Of a DNA stretch of 6,565 nt, positions 4,574 to 6,565 are shown piece by piece. The stretch lies in contig VAYF01000192.1 of assembly GCA_005883885.1 (NCBI GenBank), positions 1 through 6,565 of the forward strand, read 5' to 3'. The notes under the pieces were generated by a model that saw only the letters and a program-made list of their open reading frames with translations, did no database searches and was not told the DNA's origin. This stretch comes from Actinomycetota bacterium. GTDB taxonomy: Bacteria > Actinomycetota > UBA4738 > HRBIN12. A program made the translations under genes and the position numbers. The stretch's first letter is position 1, and every line of letters begins with the position of its first letter.

Positions 4574-6565
4574 ATGCAGGTTCCGGAGAAGCCGTCGCTC
4601 GACGGCCTGGAAGCGAAGTGGGGGGAGTGGTGGGAGACCGCCGGCACCTACCGCTTCGACCGGTCGAGGACGCGCGACCAGATCTTCGCGATCGACACAC
4701 CGCCACCCACCGTGAGCGGCACGCTGCACGTCGGTTCGGTGTGTTCGTACACACACACCGACCTGGTGGCGCGTTACCAGCGGATGCGTGGCAAGGAGGT
4801 CTTCTACCCGATCGGCTGGGACGACAATGGCCTGGCAACCGAGCGGCGGGTCCAGAATTACTTCGGGGTCCGGTGTGATCCGTCAATCCCGTACGACCCC
4901 AGCTTGGACATCGGCGCGCTCGAGCGACCGGATGACGCCGCGCCGATCGCGGTGAGCCGGCGGAACTTCATCGAGCTCTGCAGTCGGCTCACGTCCGAGG
5001 ATGAGAAGGCGTTCGAGTCGCTGTTCCGCACGCTCGGCCTCTCGGTCGACTGGACCCACATCTACACGACGATCGGCGAGTTGTCGCGTCGCGTTTCGCA
5101 ACGCGGGTTCCTGCGACTGGTGGCCAAGGGTGTCGCGTACACGACGGAGGCCCCCACCATGTGGGACGTCGACTTCAACACCGCCGTCGCGCAAGCGGAG
5201 ATCGAGGATCGCGAGCAAGACGGCCTCTACCACCGGATCGCGTTCGATCGGGAGGACGGCGAGACGGTGGAGGTCGAGACCTCTCGGCCGGAGCTACTCC
5301 CGGCCTGCGTCGCCCCCGTGGCCCATCCGTCCGACGAACGGTACGCGTCGTTGATCGGTGCCACCGTGACGACGCCGCTGTTCAACGTGCCGGTGCCGAT
5401 CGTTGCGCACGAACTCGCGGAGCCCGACAAGGGCACTGGCAGCACCATCGGTTCGCGCGCGTTCGGGACGCCCGGGTGGGAGTCGCGCGATCCCACGACG
5501 GCGGATGCGGTGATGAAGGAGCTCGAAGGGCTCACGGTCAAGAAGGCGCGGACGAAGATCGTCGAGATGCTCCGAGGTGCAGGCGGTCTCGTCGGCGAAC
5601 CCGTGGCCGTTCGACATGCCGTCAAGTTCTACGAGAACGGTTCCCGACCCCTCGAGGTCGTCACGAGCCGCCAATGGTTCGTCCCGATCCTGCGGTTCCG
5701 CGATCAGCTCCTGCGCCGCGGCGAGGAACTCTCGTGGCATCCGCCGCACATGGGTGCGCGGTATCGGTCGTGGGTGGAGAACCTCAACCAGGACTGGTGC
5801 ATCAGCCGTCAGCGATTCTTCGGGGTGCCGTTCCCGGTCTGGTACCGCTTGGACGATGACGGCCGTCCCGTCTTCGATGACCCCATCTACGCGGACGAGT
5901 CGACCTTGCCGATCGACCCTCAGGAGGCTGTTCCCCCCGGGTACACCGCCGACCAGCGCGGCGTTCCCGGCGGCTTCGTTGGCGATCCCGATGTGATGGA
6001 CACCTGGGCGACCTCGTCCCTCACACCGCAGATCGCGGCGCGGTGGGAAGAGGACCCGGATCTGTTCGGGCGGTTGTTCCCGATGGACCTGCGCCCGCAA
6101 GCCCACGACATCATCCGGACCTGGCTCTTCTACACGGTCTTCCGTTCGGAGATCGAGCACGGGTCGTTGCCGTGGACGAACGCGGCGATCAGCGGATTCG
6201 TGCTCGATCCGGACCGCAAGAAGATGTCGAAGTCCAAAGGCAACGTGGTCGTGCCGACCGAGGTCTTCGAGCGGCACTCCGCCGGCGCGGTCCGGTACTG
6301 GGCAGGCCGGGCCCGGCTCGGGATCGATGCCGCCTTCGACGAGAAGCAGATGAAGGACGGTCGCCGCTTGGCGATCAAGGTGCTGAACGCGTCGAAGTTC
6401 ACGCTGGGCATCGAGGCTGCGGGCACGACGGTCACCGACCCCCTCGACCTCGCGATGCTCGCGGCCCTCCGGCGGTCGGTCGATGTCGCGACCGAGGCGT
6501 TTGACGGGTACGAGCACGCGAAGGCGCTCGAGGTGACCGAACGGTTCTTCTGGGGGTTCACCGAC
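4574..6565 (+). CDS. valS: Valyl-tRNA synthetase, N-terminal 664 residues (runs off the right edge), with shortened editing domain
   Basis: A class I aminoacyl-tRNA synthetase that charges tRNA-Val with valine in the cytosol. The frame is open from ATG 4574 to the window end without a stop; the rest of the anticodon-binding region is outside. Visible blocks: IDTPPPTVSGTLHVGSV (residues 40-56, HIGH motif read as HVGS at 52-55), YPIGWDDNGLATERRVQNY (78-96), the CP1 editing insertion (~205-350), LNQDWCISRQRFFGVPFPVW (404-423), DVMDTWATSSLTPQ (473-486), and KMSKSKGN (550-557). The whole sequence follows the type I recall from actinobacteria, with one exception. After EPDKGTG (283-289) the expected ~35-40 residues carrying the FGDxTDVxWWREL-like stretch, with the editing-site aspartates, are replaced by STIGSRA (290-296) before the normal FGTPGWESRDP (297-307) resumes. 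ETSRPE (235-240) also has Ser where ETTRPE is usual. Synthesis motifs look intact apart from HVGS. No Shine-Dalgarno precedes the ATG; a TAnnnT hexamer does. In actinobacteria valS commonly lies close downstream of clpX. Confidence 0.95.
   Translation, partial: MQVPEKPSLDGLEAKWGEWWETAGTYRFDRSRTRDQIFAIDTPPPTVSGTLHVGSVCSYTHTDLVARYQRMRGKEVFYPIGWDDNGLATERRVQNYFGVRCDPSIPYDPSLDIGALERPDDAAPIAVSRRNFIELCSRLTSEDEKAFESLFRTLGLSVDWTHIYTTIGELSRRVSQRGFLRLVAKGVAYTTEAPTMWDVDFNTAVAQAEIEDREQDGLYHRIAFDREDGETVEVETSRPELLPACVAPVAHPSDERYASLIGATVTTPLFNVPVPIVAHELAEPDKGTGSTIGSRAFGTPGWESRDPTTADAVMKELEGLTVKKARTKIVEMLRGAGGLVGEPVAVRHAVKFYENGSRPLEVVTSRQWFVPILRFRDQLLRRGEELSWHPPHMGARYRSWVENLNQDWCISRQRFFGVPFPVWYRLDDDGRPVFDDPIYADESTLPIDPQEAVPPGYTADQRGVPGGFVGDPDVMDTWATSSLTPQIAARWEEDPDLFGRLFPMDLRPQAHDIIRTWLFYTVFRSEIEHGSLPWTNAAISGFVLDPDRKKMSKSKGNVVVPTEVFERHSAGAVRYWAGRARLGIDAAFDEKQMKDGRRLAIKVLNASKFTLGIEAAGTTVTDPLDLAMLAALRRSVDVATEAFDGYEHAKALEVTERFFWGFTD
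4736..4761 (+). repeat. 9-bp inverted repeat inside valS
   Basis: TCGGTGTGT (4736-4744) and ACACACCGA (4753-4761) are perfect inverted repeats around an 8-nt loop, TCGTACAC. They begin 162 nt into the valS coding sequence, directly over the codons after HVG of the HIGH motif. The pair could form an mRNA hairpin early in the leaderless transcript. The protein sequence there (SVCSYTHTDL) matches the family except at the serine, so coding constraint may explain most of it. Confidence 0.35.

Noticed and set aside
2877..4715. 612-codon open frame on the plus strand, opposite the cyclase gene
   Set aside because: It runs antisense to recognisable zinc-ribbon, cyclase and ATPase motifs, is rich in Arg/Gly/Pro/His without any domain, and crosses the divergent promoter region into valS in the wrong frame. 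It is a GC-rich shadow.
5431..5475. Compensated frameshifts in valS as the reason for the unusual editing segment
   Set aside because: I translated the segment in all three plus-strand frames; neither alternative frame restores the expected FGDxTD or WWREL-like sequence, so a frameshift does not explain it. A missing stretch does.
5294..6517. 407-codon open frame on the minus strand, opposite valS
   Set aside because: The opposite strand encodes conserved ValRS motifs throughout, and the antisense product has no recognisable domain.
1..6565. Mobile element, CRISPR array, tRNA or rRNA, or defence system
   Set aside because: I saw no direct repeat series, terminal inverted repeats, transposase or integrase motifs, or tRNA-like sequence. 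The STAND-type ATPase resembles some defence proteins, but it is fused to a cyclase in a housekeeping neighbourhood with no defence partner gene.

Overview
The window looks like core chromosome of a high-GC actinobacterium-like organism (Actinomycetota or a close relative). The grounds are strong G/C bias at third codon positions, a valyl-tRNA synthetase of the type I associate with many actinobacteria, the clpX-to-valS gene order known from actinobacteria such as Streptomyces, and start codons preceded directly by TAnnnT hexamers. The exact lineage cannot be read from the sequence. No rRNA, tRNA, CRISPR array, insertion sequence, transposase or integrase is visible.

Layout, left to right: (1) the C-terminal ~120 codons of clpX (+), entering from the left edge; (2) after 36 bp, a 186-codon HdeD/DUF308-like six-helix membrane protein (+, 402-962); (3) after 6 bp and convergent to it, a 1184-codon cytosolic signalling protein (-, 969-4523) with two N-terminal zinc ribbons, a class III nucleotide cyclase domain, a STAND/AAA-type ATPase and a long TPR-like C-terminus; (4) a 50-bp divergent intergenic region with a TAnnnT -10-like hexamer 6-7 nt before each start codon; (5) the first 664 codons of valS (+, 4574 to the right edge). 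Coding density is very high, and no stretch above 300 bp lacks a gene.

How the genes fit together: clpX (protein unfolding for ClpP) and valS (translation) are housekeeping genes that are often near neighbours in actinobacteria. Here a membrane protein and a large divergently read cyclase-ATPase lie between them. I see no evidence that the four genes form one pathway. The two inner genes look like a lineage-specific insertion into a conserved block.

The points most worth a second look are: a ValRS whose editing (CP1) domain appears internally shortened exactly where the editing-site aspartates should be, with HVGS in place of HIGH; the compact pair of divergent, apparently leaderless promoters; and the cyclase-STAND fusion, which has methionine at one of the substrate-specifying positions. 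I found no convincing new defence or mobile system.
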